Source of the DNA: Aliidiomarina quisquiliarum
GTDB taxonomy: Bacteria > Pseudomonadota > Gammaproteobacteria > Enterobacterales > Alteromonadaceae
DNA length: 64,000 nucleotides
Direction of reading: 5' to 3'
NCBI RefSeq assembly: GCF_023922585.1
Contig: NZ_JAMFTN010000014.1
Span: 415,108-479,107 of the forward strand
Shown here: piece by piece, positions 19,084-31,875 of the stretch
Layout of the letters: every line of letters starts with the position of its first letter
Position numbering within the stretch: the first letter of the stretch is position 1
Made by a program: the position numbers and the translations under genes
Notes under the pieces: generated by a model
What the model was told of the DNA's origin: nothing
Database searches by the model: none
The model's input: only the letters and a program-made list of their open reading frames with translations

Positions 19084-20448
19084 TTATTGGTCCCGTTTCC
19101 AGCTGCTGGCTGCGTCTATGGCACGGAGCCGTTCAAACTTTTCTTTTATTTGTTTTTCTAAGCCACGATCCGACGGCTGATACCACTGTGTTTGTGCTAA
19201 CTCGGGCGGTAAATAGCTCTCTCCAGCGACATAGGCATGGGGTGCATCGTGAGCGTACTTGTAATCCGCACCAAAGCCTTCTGCTTCATGTACTTTAGTA
19301 GGTGCATTACGTAAGTGTTCAGGTACTGGATAAGATGTGCCATTTTTGGCTTCGCTTAACATTGCGTTAAAGGCCACATACACGGCATTACTTTTCGCTG
19401 CGCTGGCACAATATATGGTGGCTTGGGCTATGGCTCGCTCGCCTTCAGCGGGCCCAACGCGATGGTAAGTGTCCCAAGCGTTAATCGCTAACTGAATAGC
19501 TCTGGGATCAGCATTACCAATGTCTTCCGAGGCAATGGCCAGTAAGCGCCTAGCAATGACTAACGGCTCGCCCCCTGCGGCAAGAAAGCGACAATACCAA
19601 TACAAAGCGCCGTCGGCGGAAGAGCCCCGCACCGACTTGTGAAACGCCGATAATAAGTCGTAATACTGGTCGCCATTTTTATCGAACTGAATGGCCTTTT
19701 CACCCGTTACTTCTTCAATCAGGCTGCGGGTTATAACGCCGCCAGTTGGCACTTCAACAAAATCAGCAGCAATTTCTAAATAATTCAATGCGCGCCGGGC
19801 GTCGCCGTCGGCCACATGGAGTAAAAAGGCTTCTGCTTCAGGCTCAAAACTAAGCTGGCGTTCGCCAAGGCCTTTGTCTATATCGTGCAAGGCTTGCTGC
19901 ACAACTTGTTTTATTTGTTCATTTTCTAGCGGCCGTAAGCGGTACACGCGGGCCCTAGAAAGCAAGGCGTTATTTAAGGCAAAGCCCGGGTTCTCGGTGG
20001 TTGCACCAATAAAAATAATAGTGCCGTCTTCAATAAATGGTAAGAAGGCGTCTTGTTGGCTTTTGTTAAAACGGTGTACTTCGTCTACAAACAGCATGGT
20101 TTGCTGGGTGCCAGCCCGCTCTTTGGCGCCGGCAATGGCTTGGCGTATTTCTTTTACCCCAGAAGTTACCGCTGAAATGCGCTCTACGTAGGCGCTGGCC
20201 GCTTGCGCAATAAGTTCGGCTAGGGTGGTTTTACCGGTGCCCGGTGGTCCCCAAAAAATCATTGAATGTAAGGTGCCTTGTTCAACAGCCCGGCGTAACG
20301 GTTTATTAGGCCCTAGCAAATGAATTTGGCCCACATAGGCGTTTAGGCTACTGGGGCGCATACGAGCGGCTAAGGGTTGGTATTTTGACACAGCTCTAGC
20401 TTGTTGTGGCTGCTGGTCGTCGCCCATTAAACTAAACTGTTTGTTCAT
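19084..20448 (-). CDS. rarA: Replication-associated recombination protein RarA (AAA+ ATPase)
   Basis: A 454-residue AAA+ ATPase of the RarA/MgsA/WRNIP1 family that acts at stalled replication forks. Walker A (GPPGTGKTT) is at residues 67-75 and Walker B ([10 protein letters not shown]) near 118-127, with sensor 1 (IGATTENP) after it. The C-terminal tetramerisation region ([20 protein letters not shown]-like and [11 protein letters not shown]) is present. The start overlaps the lolA stop (TAATG). The lolA-rarA-crcB-serS order is widely conserved. Confidence 0.96.
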   Translation of the reverse strand: MNKQFSLMGDDQQPQQARAVSKYQPLAARMRPSSLNAYVGQIHLLGPNKPLRRAVEQGTLHSMIFWGPPGTGKTTLAELIAQAASAYVERISAVTSGVKEIRQAIAGAKERAGTQQTMLFVDEVHRFNKSQQDAFLPFIEDGTIIFIGATTENPGFALNNALLSRARVYRLRPLENEQIKQVVQQALHDIDKGLGERQLSFEPEAEAFLLHVADGDARRALNYLEIAADFVEVPTGGVITRSLIEEVTGEKAIQFDKNGDQYYDLLSAFHKSVRGSSADGALYWYCRFLAAGGEPLVIARRLLAIASEDIGNADPRAIQLAINAWDTYHRVGPAEGERAIAQATIYCASAAKSNAVYVAFNAMLSEAKNGTSYPVPEHLRNAPTKVHEAEGFGADYKYAHDAPHAYVAGESYLPPELAQTQWYQPSDRGLEKQIKEKFERLRAIDAASSWKRDQ

Positions 20449-21122
20449 TAATAATCACGCTGATCGTCAATGTCTACGCCGTCGGGTACTATAAATTCAA
20501 AGCGTTTGGGTGCTATTGGCTGGTTTTCTTGTAAGTCGCTGAGCATAAATACACTACGCTGCCCGTAAGCGTCGCTTAACTCCATTTCCACTAAAAGGTT
20601 AGCGCTATTAAAGCGTAGTACTAATTGCTGGCCTTGGGCTTCGTCTTGGCCGTCGATAATCCAACGGCCCTGATCAAACTGAATGTAAAAGCCGTCCCAG
20701 GCATCGCTTTCTAATAACACCAATAACGGGTTCGACGCCATGGTTTGCGACTGGGCAAACAGCGACACTTGTTCTATAAACGGGTTGTAATACCAAACCG
20801 TTTCACCGTCGGCTACCAATACCGATTCGTCGGGGCTTTCCGTTTCCCAATAAAGCTGGCTTGGTCGTTGCAAGGCAAATATACCCTGCATAACTTCAAC
20901 TTTTTCTTCATTTTCGTATATATGCTGTTCAAACCGCCCTGCTAAGGTTTGAATATTTGCTAGCAAAGCACGCAAGGTTTCCGCCTGGGGGGCTGGTTCA
21001 CTTTGCGCTTGATTGGCCTGGGCTATTGGGCTAGTAATCAGCGCTACACAAAAGGTGGTGGCCATAACTGCCCGAACCACACTAGAATGTGCGGCTTTTT
21101 TAAATAACGTACTTAATACCAT
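20448..21122 (-). CDS. lolA: Outer-membrane lipoprotein carrier protein LolA
   Basis: A 224-residue periplasmic chaperone that ferries lipoproteins from LolCDE to LolB. The signal peptide is long, about 36 residues. The mature part shows LolA features: [31 protein letters not shown], a [12 protein letters not shown] block and a C-terminal [11 protein letters not shown]. The open frame extends to 21164. The ATG at 21122 has AAGGA seven bases upstream and gives a sensible signal peptide. It sits between ftsK and rarA, as in E. coli. Confidence 0.94.
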   Translation of the reverse strand: MVLSTLFKKAAHSSVVRAVMATTFCVALITSPIAQANQAQSEPAPQAETLRALLANIQTLAGRFEQHIYENEEKVEVMQGIFALQRPSQLYWETESPDESVLVADGETVWYYNPFIEQVSLFAQSQTMASNPLLVLLESDAWDGFYIQFDQGRWIIDGQDEAQGQQLVLRFNSANLLVEMELSDAYGQRSVFMLSDLQENQPIAPKRFEFIVPDGVDIDDQRDY

Positions 21123-21132
21123 AAAAAGGTCC

Positions 21133-23676
21133 TTAATAATCAATACTTGGGTGACGTGGTGCACGGGGGGCGAGCACGTCTCGAGCGCCGCCAGGACCAG
21201 CAGTACTTACGACGCCACTTACTTCCATTTGTTCCACAATACGGGCGGCGCGGTTGTAACCAATGCGAAATTGGCGCTGCACAGAAGAAATAGACACCCG
21301 CCCTTTTTCAGTTACAAAGGCTACTGCTTCATCGTATAAGGGGTCTGACTCCGCGTCTTCTTCGCTTTGTTCGCCAGGCAGCAACATGTCTTCGTTGGCA
21401 TCGCCACTTAAAATTTCTTCAAGGTACTGCGGCTTGCTGCGGGCCTTCCAATCGGCCACCACTGCGTGCACTTCATGGTCGTCAACAAAAGCACCATGCA
21501 CCCGGGTTGGTACCCCAGAGCCAGGAGGTAAATAAAGCATGTCACCTTGGCCCAACAACTGATCGGCGCCCGGTTGATCAAGTATGGTTCGCGAGTCTAT
21601 TTTCGACGACACTTGAAACGCTATACGCGTAGGTATATTCGCTTTTATTAAACCGGTAATAACGTCCACGGAAGGTCGCTGGGTGGCCAGTATTAAGTGA
21701 ATCCCCGCCGCCCGAGCCTTTTGGGCAATACGAGCAATAAGCTCTTCCACTTTCTTGCCTACAATCATCATCATGTCGGCAAATTCGTCTACCACCACCA
21801 CTATATAGGGTAGTTTTTCTAGGTCTGGCGCTGTTGCGTCCATAGAATCGCCCGGTTTCCACACTGGGTTTTTCAGCGGTTTACCCGCGGCTATCGCTTC
21901 TGCTACTTTATCGTTATAGCCTTTTATATTGCGCACCCCAAGGGCCGACATAACGCGATATCGGCGTTCCATTTCGCCCACGCACCAGCGCAGCGCATTG
22001 GCCGCGTCTTTCATGTCGGTAACTACTTCCGTAAGCAAATGCGGAATACCTTCGTATACAGAAAGCTCGAGCATTTTCGGGTCGATCATGATTAAGCGCA
22101 CGTCTTCTGGCTGCGACTTATACAGCAGGCTAATAATCATGGCGTTCACGCCCACCGACTTACCCGAGCCGGTTGTACCCGCAACCAATAAATGCGGCAT
22201 GCGGCCAAGATCAACCACCACCGGCTTACCAGCAATGTCTTTACCTAACACCATGGTTAAGGGCGAGGTTGAATTAATAAAGTTCTCGCACGACAATACT
22301 TCATGCAACTGAACAATTTCACGGTTTTTATTTGGCAGCTCAAGGCCAACAAATGACTTACCCGGAATAACTTCTACTACACGCACAGCAATGGCCGATA
22401 AGCTGCGCGCAATGTCTTTCGACAAGTTTGTGATGCGAGAAACCTTTACACCCGGGGCTAAATCAAGCTCAAAACGGGTAATCACTGGGCCGGGTTGCAC
22501 CCCTACCACTTGTACATCAATGCCGAAGTCTTTTAGCACCGTTTCAACGGTGCGACTTATTTCGTCGAGTTCTTCTTGGTTTAATGGGTTTTCTTGCTGG
22601 TTCGGGCGGTCGAGTAACGCCAACGACGGTAGCGGATCAACCCGTGCAGGTGCTGCTGGTTCGGCGTTTATACTGGCACTTTCTGCTGCAGCACTGGGCA
22701 TCATGGTTGCTGTAGTAGCCGTATGCCCCGTGTCCCAAGGTAAGTCGTCGACATTGGGCTCGTCATTAATGGCGCTCACGCCCTGTAAGACAATTTCTTC
22801 TGGTTCGGCATGTGCGGTGGTGCTGATCGAGGGTAAATTGTCATCGCTTTCAGCCATTGCCTGACGGCCAGCACGACTCGGTGTTAAACGTGTGTCGGTA
22901 ACTGGCAAGCTGTCCCAGTCGTTGGCGGCAGCTGTTTTTGGGCTGCGCTGCCAAAATTTCAATTTATTCCACCACGACTTGGTTTTAATTTTAGCACTTT
23001 CTTTAGTTGGGTCTTTAGCTTTCTCCGCAGCTTTCAGTTTCGGTTGCGTTGGGGCCGGCATTGGTGTACTCGCTGCCACTGCTGGTACCTTGGTTTTGCT
23101 TGGCTTTAGTACATTAAACACCCACATAGTGCTTTGAATAGCCCAGGCGCCAATGGTGTCGACCAGTTTCAACCACGACAACCCCGTTACTAAAGTAATA
23201 CCTGTTAATACAAAGGTAAGCAGCAGTAATATTGTGCCGGGTACATTAAAATAAGGCACCATAGCCGAACTAATAACCCGCCCTAATATACCCCCCGAAG
23301 AAAAATTATAAATACCGTCAAGGTTCAAGCTGAATAACGATGAGCAACCCGCCACAAACAAGATGACACCAATTATTCTTAAACCTAAGGTTAAATAGTC
23401 TATTTCAATAAGAGTACGGGCACGGTAAAAAGCAAAGTAACCGGCAAGCATAACTAGAAAAGGAATAACGTAAGCCATTAAACCAAAGGTAAATAGCAAC
23501 ACATCGGCAAAACGGGCCCCTATTGCACCTGCAGCGTTTTGAATGTCTTGTGTATGAGCCGCCTGCGACCAACCGGGATCAGCCGGGTGAAACGTAAGCA
23601 GTGCGGTAAAAAGAAAAATACTAATGGCACCACTAATAATAAGGCCCGCTTCTAGTAATCGTTGAACACCTGTCAT
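21133..23676 (-). CDS. ftsK: DNA translocase FtsK
   Basis: An 847-residue septal DNA pump for chromosome segregation. Four membrane helices lie in the first ~170 residues, followed by a linker of roughly 170 residues that is proline/alanine and acid-rich. The RecA-like motor has Walker A ([12 protein letters not shown]) near residue 500 and Walker B ([13 protein letters not shown]). The C-terminal gamma winged-helix ([20 protein letters not shown]) recognises KOPS and XerD. The linker is much shorter than in E. coli FtsK (1329 aa), typical of smaller family members. It ends 10 bases before the lolA start. Confidence 0.97.
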   Translation of the reverse strand: MTGVQRLLEAGLIISGAISIFLFTALLTFHPADPGWSQAAHTQDIQNAAGAIGARFADVLLFTFGLMAYVIPFLVMLAGYFAFYRARTLIEIDYLTLGLRIIGVILFVAGCSSLFSLNLDGIYNFSSGGILGRVISSAMVPYFNVPGTILLLLTFVLTGITLVTGLSWLKLVDTIGAWAIQSTMWVFNVLKPSKTKVPAVAASTPMPAPTQPKLKAAEKAKDPTKESAKIKTKSWWNKLKFWQRSPKTAAANDWDSLPVTDTRLTPSRAGRQAMAESDDNLPSISTTAHAEPEEIVLQGVSAINDEPNVDDLPWDTGHTATTATMMPSAAAESASINAEPAAPARVDPLPSLALLDRPNQQENPLNQEELDEISRTVETVLKDFGIDVQVVGVQPGPVITRFELDLAPGVKVSRITNLSKDIARSLSAIAVRVVEVIPGKSFVGLELPNKNREIVQLHEVLSCENFINSTSPLTMVLGKDIAGKPVVVDLGRMPHLLVAGTTGSGKSVGVNAMIISLLYKSQPEDVRLIMIDPKMLELSVYEGIPHLLTEVVTDMKDAANALRWCVGEMERRYRVMSALGVRNIKGYNDKVAEAIAAGKPLKNPVWKPGDSMDATAPDLEKLPYIVVVVDEFADMMMIVGKKVEELIARIAQKARAAGIHLILATQRPSVDVITGLIKANIPTRIAFQVSSKIDSRTILDQPGADQLLGQGDMLYLPPGSGVPTRVHGAFVDDHEVHAVVADWKARSKPQYLEEILSGDANEDMLLPGEQSEEDAESDPLYDEAVAFVTEKGRVSISSVQRQFRIGYNRAARIVEQMEVSGVVSTAGPGGARDVLAPRAPRHPSIDY

Positions 23677-23939
23677 AATTATTATTTATTCCTCGTTCTT
23701 ACTTATTACGCCTATGTTACAGCATAGAAGCGAAGGTACCGAATAGCACTGGCCGTGTGTGAAGGGGGAAAGTTAAAAAAAACAGTGTATCTGCTTTCGC
23801 TGTTCACACCAGTTATAATTATCATTAACAAAGAATTGTAACATGCTAATATGACGCTGCAAAAAATTGCGCCGTGCCTTACTGCTTTGGGCTATAGTTT
23901 TGCGCATTATTTACCCTACTTACTTTAGAGGCTTTGATT

Positions 23940-25070
23940 ATGTTAATTGGCGTTCCAAAGGAAATTAAAAACCATGAGTACCGTATTGGCTTAACCCCTT
24001 CAGCAGTGCGTGAGTATGTGGCTCATGGGCATCAGGTTATGGTTGAGCGCGACGGTGGTTTAGCCATTGGTTTCACCAATGACGACTATACCGAAGCCGG
24101 TGCTACTATTGCCGACACGCCTGAAGAAATTTTCGCCAAGGCGGAAATGATCGTGAAAGTAAAAGAGCCACAACCCCACGAATGTAAACAAATGTGGGCT
24201 GGGCAAATTCTTTATACCTACTTACATTTAGCCCCAGACCCAGAGCAAACCCGTTTATTAGCTGCCGCTGGCGTAACCGCTATTGCTTATGAAACGGTTA
24301 CCGATAACCGGGGTGGCTTGCCTTTGCTGGCGCCAATGAGCGAAGTAGCTGGCCGTATGTCAATTCAAGCCGGCGCCCACCACTTAGAAAAGGCCCAAGG
24401 CGGCAGCGGTACCTTATTAGGTGGTGTACCGGGGGTAATGCCTGCTGAAGTATTAATTTTAGGTGGTGGTGTAGTAGGTACCAACGCCGCTAAAATGGCG
24501 GTTGGCATGGGTGCCGACGTAACTATTCTCGACCGTTCTTTACCACGCCTACGTGAACTTGATGATATGTTCCGTGGCCGTGTAAAACTTATCTACTCAA
24601 CCGTAGACGCCATCGACTATTATTCAAAGCGTGCCGACCTAATTATTGGTGCTGTATTAATACCTGGTGCTGCTGCGCCTAAGTTAATTACACGCAAGCA
24701 CGTTGCTGAAATGAAGCCTGGCTCGGTATTAGTCGACGTAGCCATAGACCAAGGCGGTTGCTTTGAAACGTCGAAAGCGACTACACACCAAAACCCAACC
24801 TTCGTGATCGACGATGTGGTGCACTATTGTGTAGCAAATATGCCAGGTGGCGTAGCTCGTACTTCTACTATAGCCTTAAACAATGCCACTCTGCCCTACG
24901 GTATTGCTTTAGCAAACCACGGCTTAAAAGCCATGGCGAATGACAAGAACTTCCTTAATGGCTTGAATTTGCACCGTGGGGATATTACCTATAAAGCTAT
25001 TCACGACGTTTTAGGCAAGCAGTTAGGTTTGAACTATAAAGACGCACTTGAAGCTATTACTACTAGCTAG
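23940..25070 (+). CDS. ald: Alanine dehydrogenase
   Basis: A 376-residue NAD-dependent enzyme interconverting L-alanine and pyruvate plus ammonia. It begins [20 protein letters not shown], the AlaDH/PNT N-terminal signature, and has the NAD-binding Rossmann motif [19 protein letters not shown] near 170-190. The conserved substrate Lys (KVKEPQ) and His (YLHLAP) near 72 and 95 are present. A TTG six bases upstream is in frame, but the ATG at 23940 has AGAGG eight bases before it. The gene is divergent from ftsK with about 260 bases between. It supports amino-acid catabolism. Confidence 0.96.
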   Translation: MLIGVPKEIKNHEYRIGLTPSAVREYVAHGHQVMVERDGGLAIGFTNDDYTEAGATIADTPEEIFAKAEMIVKVKEPQPHECKQMWAGQILYTYLHLAPDPEQTRLLAAAGVTAIAYETVTDNRGGLPLLAPMSEVAGRMSIQAGAHHLEKAQGGSGTLLGGVPGVMPAEVLILGGGVVGTNAAKMAVGMGADVTILDRSLPRLRELDDMFRGRVKLIYSTVDAIDYYSKRADLIIGAVLIPGAAAPKLITRKHVAEMKPGSVLVDVAIDQGGCFETSKATTHQNPTFVIDDVVHYCVANMPGGVARTSTIALNNATLPYGIALANHGLKAMANDKNFLNGLNLHRGDITYKAIHDVLGKQLGLNYKDALEAITTS

Positions 25071-25082
25071 AAAGTAACTTAC

Positions 25083-26131
<1,049 letters not shown>

Positions 26132-26147
26132 TTGATGGCCCGATAAC

Positions 26148-26846
26148 ATGATCCCCTATTACAGCGCGGAAAACTTTGTTTTTCCGCCAACCGAAACGGC
26201 TTTACCTGAGCCCAATGGGTTACTTGTCGCTGGCGGGGATCTTGCTCCTGAACGGCTGCTGCTGGCCTACCAAAGTGGTATTTTTCCTTGGTACACAGAA
26301 GGTGAGCCTATATTATGGTGGTCGCCAAGTATTCGTGCCGTGTTTTGGCCTGAGCACATTCATGTAAGCCGTTCCTTAGCTAAGTTTTTAAGAAAGTCGC
26401 CCTACACCTATAGCTTCAACCAGGCCTTTACCGATGTAATTCAGTCGTGCGCCTATATACACGAACACAACACTGGTACTTGGATTACTCCCCCTATGAT
26501 TCAGGCCTATAGCCAGTTACACCAGCAAGGCCATGCCCATTCGGTTGAGGTGTGGCAGCAAGGGCAATTAGTGGGTGGTTTATATGGTGTATTAATTGGC
26601 AGCACTTTTTGTGGCGAAAGCATGTTTCATCGTGCTGATCATGCGTCTAAATGTGCTTTATTAGCTCTTGCCCAACATTTAGTCCCGGCAGGCTTACACT
26701 TAATTGACTGCCAATTACCTAACCCACACCTGATACGCTTAGGCGCAAAAGAAATATCACGAGCGAGTTTTATTGAACAATTAACTCGCAATAAACCCCA
26801 CATATTGGCAGCAAACGCCCTTAAACCGCAGGTTATCGCGCTGTGA
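26148..26846 (+). CDS. aat: Leucyl/phenylalanyl-tRNA--protein transferase
   Basis: A 232-residue enzyme of the N-degron pathway that adds Leu or Phe to proteins with N-terminal Lys or Arg, marking them for ClpS-ClpAP. Family blocks visible include FPPTETALPEPNGLLVAGGD, FPWY, ILWWSPSIRAVFWPE, VEVWQQGQLVGGLYGV, FCGESMF and the C-terminal LIDCQLPNPHL. The partner genes clpA and clpS are 400-3000 bases downstream, a meaningful neighbourhood. Confidence 0.97.
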   Translation: MIPYYSAENFVFPPTETALPEPNGLLVAGGDLAPERLLLAYQSGIFPWYTEGEPILWWSPSIRAVFWPEHIHVSRSLAKFLRKSPYTYSFNQAFTDVIQSCAYIHEHNTGTWITPPMIQAYSQLHQQGHAHSVEVWQQGQLVGGLYGVLIGSTFCGESMFHRADHASKCALLALAQHLVPAGLHLIDCQLPNPHLIRLGAKEISRASFIEQLTRNKPHILAANALKPQVIAL

Positions 26847-26929
26847 TAAGCGATTAATACACTAAATGTGTGGTAATTTAGCTTCAAATGCGTTAACATT
26901 GCCGGCGTTTTTAAAGCCAGATGTATTGA

Positions 26930-27166
<237 letters not shown>

Positions 27167-27225
27167 TTTACCCTGAGCGGCTGGTAAGCAACTTTTTGTA
27201 AACGCCCGCGTGTAACACAAATAAT

Positions 27226-27254
27226 AAAAAACCGGCTAGATGCCGGTTTTTTTA
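27226..27254. terminator. Bidirectional terminator between infA and clpA
   Basis: The stem AACCGGC/GCCGGTT (27230-27248) is flanked by A residues on the left and T residues on the right, so it can stop both convergent transcripts. Confidence 0.82.
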
Positions 27255-27282
27255 TTGCTTGGCATTTATTGATTATACCAAC

Positions 27283-29550
27283 TTAAACCACAGCTTCACT
27301 TTCGTTGTCGTAACTAAAGTGTAGCCCTGCTTCGCTTCCTGCTGCTTGTTCAGCAACACTTACGCGCACATTACCACCTTTCGTTAGGCGGCCAAATAAA
27401 ATTTCATTGGCCAGTGGCTTTTTCAAATGCTCTTGAATAATGCGCGTCATTGGCCGAGCCCCCATGGCTTTGTCGTACCCATGTTCAGTAAGCCATTCAC
27501 GGGCTTCATTATTTAGTTCTAACGACACGCCTTTGCGATCAAGTTGTGCCTGTAGTTCACAAACAAACTTGTCCACCACTTGCAAAATAACGTCGCGGTC
27601 TAAATGGTTAAACCACACTGTGGCATCAAGCCGATTTCGAAACTCCGGGGTAAATACCTTCTTAATTTCAGCTAAAGCGTCGAAGCTATGGTCTTGCTGA
27701 CGGAAGCCCATGCTTTTACGCACTGTTTCTCTGACCCCAGCGTTGGTGGTCATAACCACCACCACGTTACGGAAGTCTGCTTTACGACCGTTGTTGTCGG
27801 TTAAGGTGCCGTTGTCCATTACTTGCAATAAAATATTAAAAATATCGGAATGGGCTTTTTCAATTTCATCCAGTAACACTACGCTGTATGGGTTTTTAAT
27901 CACCGCTTCTGTTAATAGGCCGCCCTGTTCATAGCCCACATAGCCTGGTGGTGCACCAATTAAGCGACTCACCGCATGGCGTTCCATATATTCTGACATA
28001 TCAAAACGTAGCAGCTCTACGCCCATGGCTTTCGCTAGCTGTTGGGTCACTTCAGTTTTACCTACACCGGTTGGCCCAGCAAACAGGAATGAACCCACCG
28101 GCTTGTTGTCGCCCCCTAAGCCCGAGCGTGACAAGCGTATTGCAGCCACTAAGCTGTCAATGGCTTCGTCTTGACCAAACACTACCATTTTTAACTTCGC
28201 GTCGAGTTTTTCCAGCATGGTTTGGTCGGTTTGCGACACGGACTGGGCGGGTATACGGGCTATTTTGGCTATAATAGATTCAATGTCGCCTACACCAATG
28301 GTTTTTTTCCGTTTCGACGGCGGTAACAGGCGTTGGCTGGCACCTGCTTCATCAATCACGTCGATGGCCTTATCGGGTAAGTGCCGTTCATTAATATATT
28401 TGGCCGACAACTCGGCCGCAGCACGAATAGCTGGCTGCGTATAACGAATACCATGGTGCTCTTCGTAACGCTCGCGCAGGCCCATTAAAATGCGCGTGGT
28501 GTCTTCTACCGAAGGTTCAGCCACGTCGATTTTCTGGAAACGGCGTACTAAGGCGCGATCTTTTTCAAAAATGTTTTTATATTCTTGATAAGTGGTTGAA
28601 CCAATACACTTCAGGTCGCCGCTACTTAATAATGGTTTCAGTAAATTAGACGCGTCCATAACACCGCCCGATGCAGCCCCTGCACCGACAATAGTATGAA
28701 TTTCATCAATAAATAATATCGCATCTTCTTGTTTAATTATTTCATTTAATAGCGACTTAAAGCGTTTTTCAAAATCACCGCGGTATTTAGTACCCGCCAA
28801 CAAGCCCCCCATATCAAGGCTGTAAATTGTAGCGTCTTTAATAACGTCTGGTACTTCACCGCTAACTATGCGATAGGCTAAGCCTTCAGCAATAGCCGTT
28901 TTACCTACCCCGGCCTCGCCTACTAACAGTGGGTTATTTTTACGGCGGCGCACTAACACTTGTACCGCTCGCTCTAACTCGGCATTACGGCCTATTAATG
29001 GGTCTATTTTACCTGCCAAAGCGCGGGCATTTAAATTGCTACAAAAGCGTGCCAAATAGCTAGACTCTTTATCGGCGGTTTCTTGTGGGTTGGTGTTAGC
29101 AACGGGCTCTTCCGAACCTTCCACCCGAGAAATGCCATGGGAAATGAAATTAACAACATCAAGCCGGGTCACATCATGTTGTTGTAATACAAATACCGCT
29201 TGCGACTCTTGCTCACTAAAAATAGCCACCAGCACGTTGGCCCCACTCACTTCCGAGTTGCCCGACGACTGCACATGGAACACGGCCCGCTGTAATACCC
29301 GCTGAAAACCTAAGGTAGGCTGCGTTTCACCTTCATCGTCGTTTAGTTTTGGTGTTGAACGCTCAAGGTAACTGAGTAGTTCTTCTTGTAGCTGCTCAAA
29401 ATTAACCGCGCAGGAGCGTAATGCGTCGGCTGCGTCGGGGTTGTCAAGGAGGGCCACAAGCAAGTGTTCCACCGTCATTAGTTCATGCCGGTGTTCACGA
29501 GCCAAGCGAAATGCGTCGTTTAATGTAAGCTCTAGCGCTTTATTCAGCAT
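27283..29550 (-). CDS. clpA: ATP-dependent Clp protease ATP-binding subunit ClpA
   Basis: A 755-residue double AAA+ unfoldase that feeds ClpP. The N-terminal double Clp repeat (1-145) binds ClpS. D1 Walker A is GEAGVGKTA near 212-220. D2 Walker A is GPTGVGKTE near 490-498, followed by the GYVGYEQGG pore loop. The ClpP-contacting loop (IGL-type) is near residue 605-620. It lies downstream of clpS in the same direction, forming the N-degron reading unit together with aat. Confidence 0.97.
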   Translation of the reverse strand: MLNKALELTLNDAFRLAREHRHELMTVEHLLVALLDNPDAADALRSCAVNFEQLQEELLSYLERSTPKLNDDEGETQPTLGFQRVLQRAVFHVQSSGNSEVSGANVLVAIFSEQESQAVFVLQQHDVTRLDVVNFISHGISRVEGSEEPVANTNPQETADKESSYLARFCSNLNARALAGKIDPLIGRNAELERAVQVLVRRRKNNPLLVGEAGVGKTAIAEGLAYRIVSGEVPDVIKDATIYSLDMGGLLAGTKYRGDFEKRFKSLLNEIIKQEDAILFIDEIHTIVGAGAASGGVMDASNLLKPLLSSGDLKCIGSTTYQEYKNIFEKDRALVRRFQKIDVAEPSVEDTTRILMGLRERYEEHHGIRYTQPAIRAAAELSAKYINERHLPDKAIDVIDEAGASQRLLPPSKRKKTIGVGDIESIIAKIARIPAQSVSQTDQTMLEKLDAKLKMVVFGQDEAIDSLVAAIRLSRSGLGGDNKPVGSFLFAGPTGVGKTEVTQQLAKAMGVELLRFDMSEYMERHAVSRLIGAPPGYVGYEQGGLLTEAVIKNPYSVVLLDEIEKAHSDIFNILLQVMDNGTLTDNNGRKADFRNVVVVMTTNAGVRETVRKSMGFRQQDHSFDALAEIKKVFTPEFRNRLDATVWFNHLDRDVILQVVDKFVCELQAQLDRKGVSLELNNEAREWLTEHGYDKAMGARPMTRIIQEHLKKPLANEILFGRLTKGGNVRVSVAEQAAGSEAGLHFSYDNESEAVV

Positions 29551-29612
29551 GATGCCTCCTTCACTTCAAAAGTCATGCGTGCTCCTAAAAATTCATGCGT
29601 GCTCACTACTTA

Positions 29613-29930
29613 TTATGCTTGTTCCATAGTACACAATAATGGGTGCTGATGTTCCCGTGCATATTGGTTCACTTGAACCACCTTGGTTTCTGCAATTTCG
29701 GCAGAATATATGCCACAGACAGCTTTACCCTGATAGTGCACCTTTAACATTACGTCAGTTGCGGCCTCCTGATCCAGCTTAAAAAAGCGCATCAGTACCT
29801 CAATGACAAAATCCATAGGGGTATAATCGTCGTTATTTAACATCACCTGGTATTGCGACGGCGGCTTTAGGCCAACTACCGTGTCTTCGTCTAAGTGATG
29901 CTCTGGTATTGAATCACTATATCTGCTCAT
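29613..29930 (-). CDS. clpS: ClpAP adaptor protein ClpS
   Basis: A 105-residue N-recognin that delivers N-degron substrates to ClpA. The core block [20 protein letters not shown] contains the conserved Asn-Asp-Asp residues that bind the N-terminal residue. The second block [24 protein letters not shown] is also conserved. It sits 62 bases before clpA, as expected. Confidence 0.97.
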   Translation of the reverse strand: MSRYSDSIPEHHLDEDTVVGLKPPSQYQVMLNNDDYTPMDFVIEVLMRFFKLDQEAATDVMLKVHYQGKAVCGIYSAEIAETKVVQVNQYAREHQHPLLCTMEQA

Positions 29931-30199
29931 ACATATACTATAGCTGAATCTCGCTGCTGCAGGCAGAGATTTTCATATCTCTCTTGTTAAGTTTCCGTTA
30001 AAAAAACAACACAAATAACTTGACTAATATTTAACCTACTCTAGAGTAATAAATGGTGACTTGGCTACAACATTTCAAGGCCTTGCACCAAATTTATAAA
30101 TAGAGCCTGTTTAAACAGGTCGTTCTAAAGTTCAAAATAACAATAAATCTGTTTACAACAATGTAACTAACAAGTCGCATTTTAGAAGGAAGTAGAAGT

Positions 30200-30415
30200 A
30201 TGGCTACTGGTAAAGTCAAGTGGTTCAACAACTCCAAAGGGTTCGGGTTTATAGAAAGCGAAGATCGCAGTGGCGACATATTCGCTCACTACTCAACCAT
30301 TCAAATGGAGGGGTATCGCACCCTTAAAGCTGGCCAAGAGGTTCAATTCGAACTTCAAGAAGGTCCAAAAGGACTCCACGCGGTGGAAATTGTTCCCGCA
30401 GAAGGCGAAAGCTAG
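30200..30415 (+). CDS. cspD: Cold-shock-like protein CspD
   Basis: A 71-residue cold-shock-domain protein. RNP1 reads SKGFGFIES and RNP2 DIFAHYSTI, with a C-terminal tail (HAVEIVPAEGES) like CspD. In E. coli CspD is made in stationary phase and inhibits replication initiation. It is divergent from clpS-clpA, exactly as in E. coli. AGAAGGA precedes the ATG. The 5' region (29931-30199) contains no other gene that I can see. Confidence 0.93.
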   Translation: MATGKVKWFNNSKGFGFIESEDRSGDIFAHYSTIQMEGYRTLKAGQEVQFELQEGPKGLHAVEIVPAEGES

Positions 30416-30433
30416 CTTAAGCGCGTTGCTAAC

Positions 30434-30464
30434 AAAAATGCCAGCAATAATGCTGGCATTTTTA
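30434..30464. terminator. Bidirectional terminator between cspD and yejK
   Basis: The stem AAAAATGCCAGCA/TGCTGGCATTTTT with a short loop has A and T tracts at its two sides, suiting the convergent cspD and yejK transcripts. Confidence 0.85.
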
Positions 30465-30486
30465 TTTAACCCTACCGATTGATTAG

Positions 30487-31536
30487 CTAATCATTCAAGC
30501 CAAAGTATCGGCGTAACTGATCGCGTAAGTTCGGCGGTGTACCTGTAATGGTTAGGGTGTCTGTAGCCGGATCATAGTTAACCCGCTCACCGATCATTTT
30601 CTGATCAAAACCAACACTTAACCCACCACCTTGGCCTTGAAACCGTATTAACTGCCGTAATGCGGTTTTGTCGGCAGGAAACTCGTCTGGCAGCTCTTGC
30701 TCTTTGCGTTCTGAATAGGCCCGCAACGACGGTGCCCCTTTTTCTTTTAAGCGCTCGTCAAGCATTTCAATGTTAACACGTTCGCCCTGCTGCCATTGCT
30801 CACCACAATAGTCATAGACTTCTTGGCGCACTTGCTCGGCCACGTCTTTAGGTAATTCTTCTTCCCCAACGAACGACTGAATGGTACGCACTAAGCTTTC
30901 CGTGCTTTGTTTAGCATTGGTACGTTCCGCACAACCAAGAAAGTCGAGAAAGAAGTCTGACACTTTACGGCCCGCGCGACCTTTAATAAATGAAATACAG
31001 TCGTTGTTTTCAATGTTTGCGGTGTATTCGGTTAAGTTAATTCGTGCCGCTAGTTGTAGTTTGCCCATATCTAGTTGCGCCGCTCGATGTACAGACAAGT
31101 CGGGCTGCACCATAACCCCGTCTCGTACCGGCAAAAAACTAACCAGCAAGAAACGATCGCCGGTTTGTTCAAAGTCAGCCAACATTAAAAACCCACTTTC
31201 AGCAAAACCGTAGCCAGAAATTTCGTCTTTCAATAGCCGCGCCGCATGGTGACTAAATTCAATAAAACTGGCTTCACTATTCAGCCACTGTTCAAGTAGT
31301 ACTCGGAACTTTGGCGCTTCGGCTGGCTCTTCACCCGCTGTGGCTATTTCCGTTTCATCAACAAAGTGAGCATAGCCCTTCGCTGGTTTGGCGTTGTATA
31401 CTCGGTTTAGCTCTTCTAGCAGCGCAAGTACTTCAATGTCGTCGGCTAACTCGTTCGGCGACAGCCGCAAGCCAAACTGGCCTTCGTTGTCGTGATACAG
31501 GTGGTGCACAATACTGGTAGTAATATCTAGTTTCAT
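30487..31536 (-). CDS. yejK: Nucleoid-associated protein YejK (NdpA)
   Basis: A 349-residue protein matching the NdpA/YejK family in length and in blocks such as YAHFVDE, AHHAARLLKDEI-like, DCISFIKGRAGRKVSDFFLD and DPATDTLTITGTPPNLRDQL. E. coli YejK associates with the nucleoid and affects topoisomerase activity in vitro. It is divergent from yejL-yejM, the usual arrangement. Confidence 0.94.
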   Translation of the reverse strand: MKLDITTSIVHHLYHDNEGQFGLRLSPNELADDIEVLALLEELNRVYNAKPAKGYAHFVDETEIATAGEEPAEAPKFRVLLEQWLNSEASFIEFSHHAARLLKDEISGYGFAESGFLMLADFEQTGDRFLLVSFLPVRDGVMVQPDLSVHRAAQLDMGKLQLAARINLTEYTANIENNDCISFIKGRAGRKVSDFFLDFLGCAERTNAKQSTESLVRTIQSFVGEEELPKDVAEQVRQEVYDYCGEQWQQGERVNIEMLDERLKEKGAPSLRAYSERKEQELPDEFPADKTALRQLIRFQGQGGGLSVGFDQKMIGERVNYDPATDTLTITGTPPNLRDQLRRYFGLND

Positions 31537-31609
31537 TCCGCCTCTCGCTTTGCAAGCGTCTGATTTATGTTAAACTTCATTGAATTCTAACACGTTACTG
31601 GTGAACCTA

Positions 31610-31837
31610 ATGCCGATCATGTCGAAATATTCTCGTGCCGAACAAGATCAACTGTTCGAAAAGCTTTTAAATGCCCTAACCGAAACCGATGTACCCGCCG
31701 ACTTGGCGCTTATGACATTAGGTAATTTAGTCACTTATGTGTTACATCAACAACCATCGCCTGAGCGTCGTACCGCCCTAGCGCAACAATTTGGAACCAT
31801 CTTGCTAAAATCGGTTCAGAACAAGCAGGCCAACTAA
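31610..31837 (+). CDS. yejL: YejL family small protein
   Basis: A 75-residue protein of the UPF0352/YejL family, the same length as E. coli YejL. It contains SKYSRAEQDQLFEKLLNAL and LALMTLGNLVTYVL. The open frame begins at 31580, but the ATG at 31610 aligns with the family N-terminus (MPxxSxYS). The function is unknown. It precedes yejM and is divergent from yejK. Confidence 0.9.
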   Translation: MPIMSKYSRAEQDQLFEKLLNALTETDVPADLALMTLGNLVTYVLHQQPSPERRTALAQQFGTILLKSVQNKQAN

Positions 31838-31875
31838 ATGGCTCATAATATAATTGCCGGAGAGCATCAGCCGCT

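Noticed and set aside
30270-30482. A second small gene overlapping cspD
   Set aside because: It is an out-of-frame shadow of cspD that runs through the terminator.
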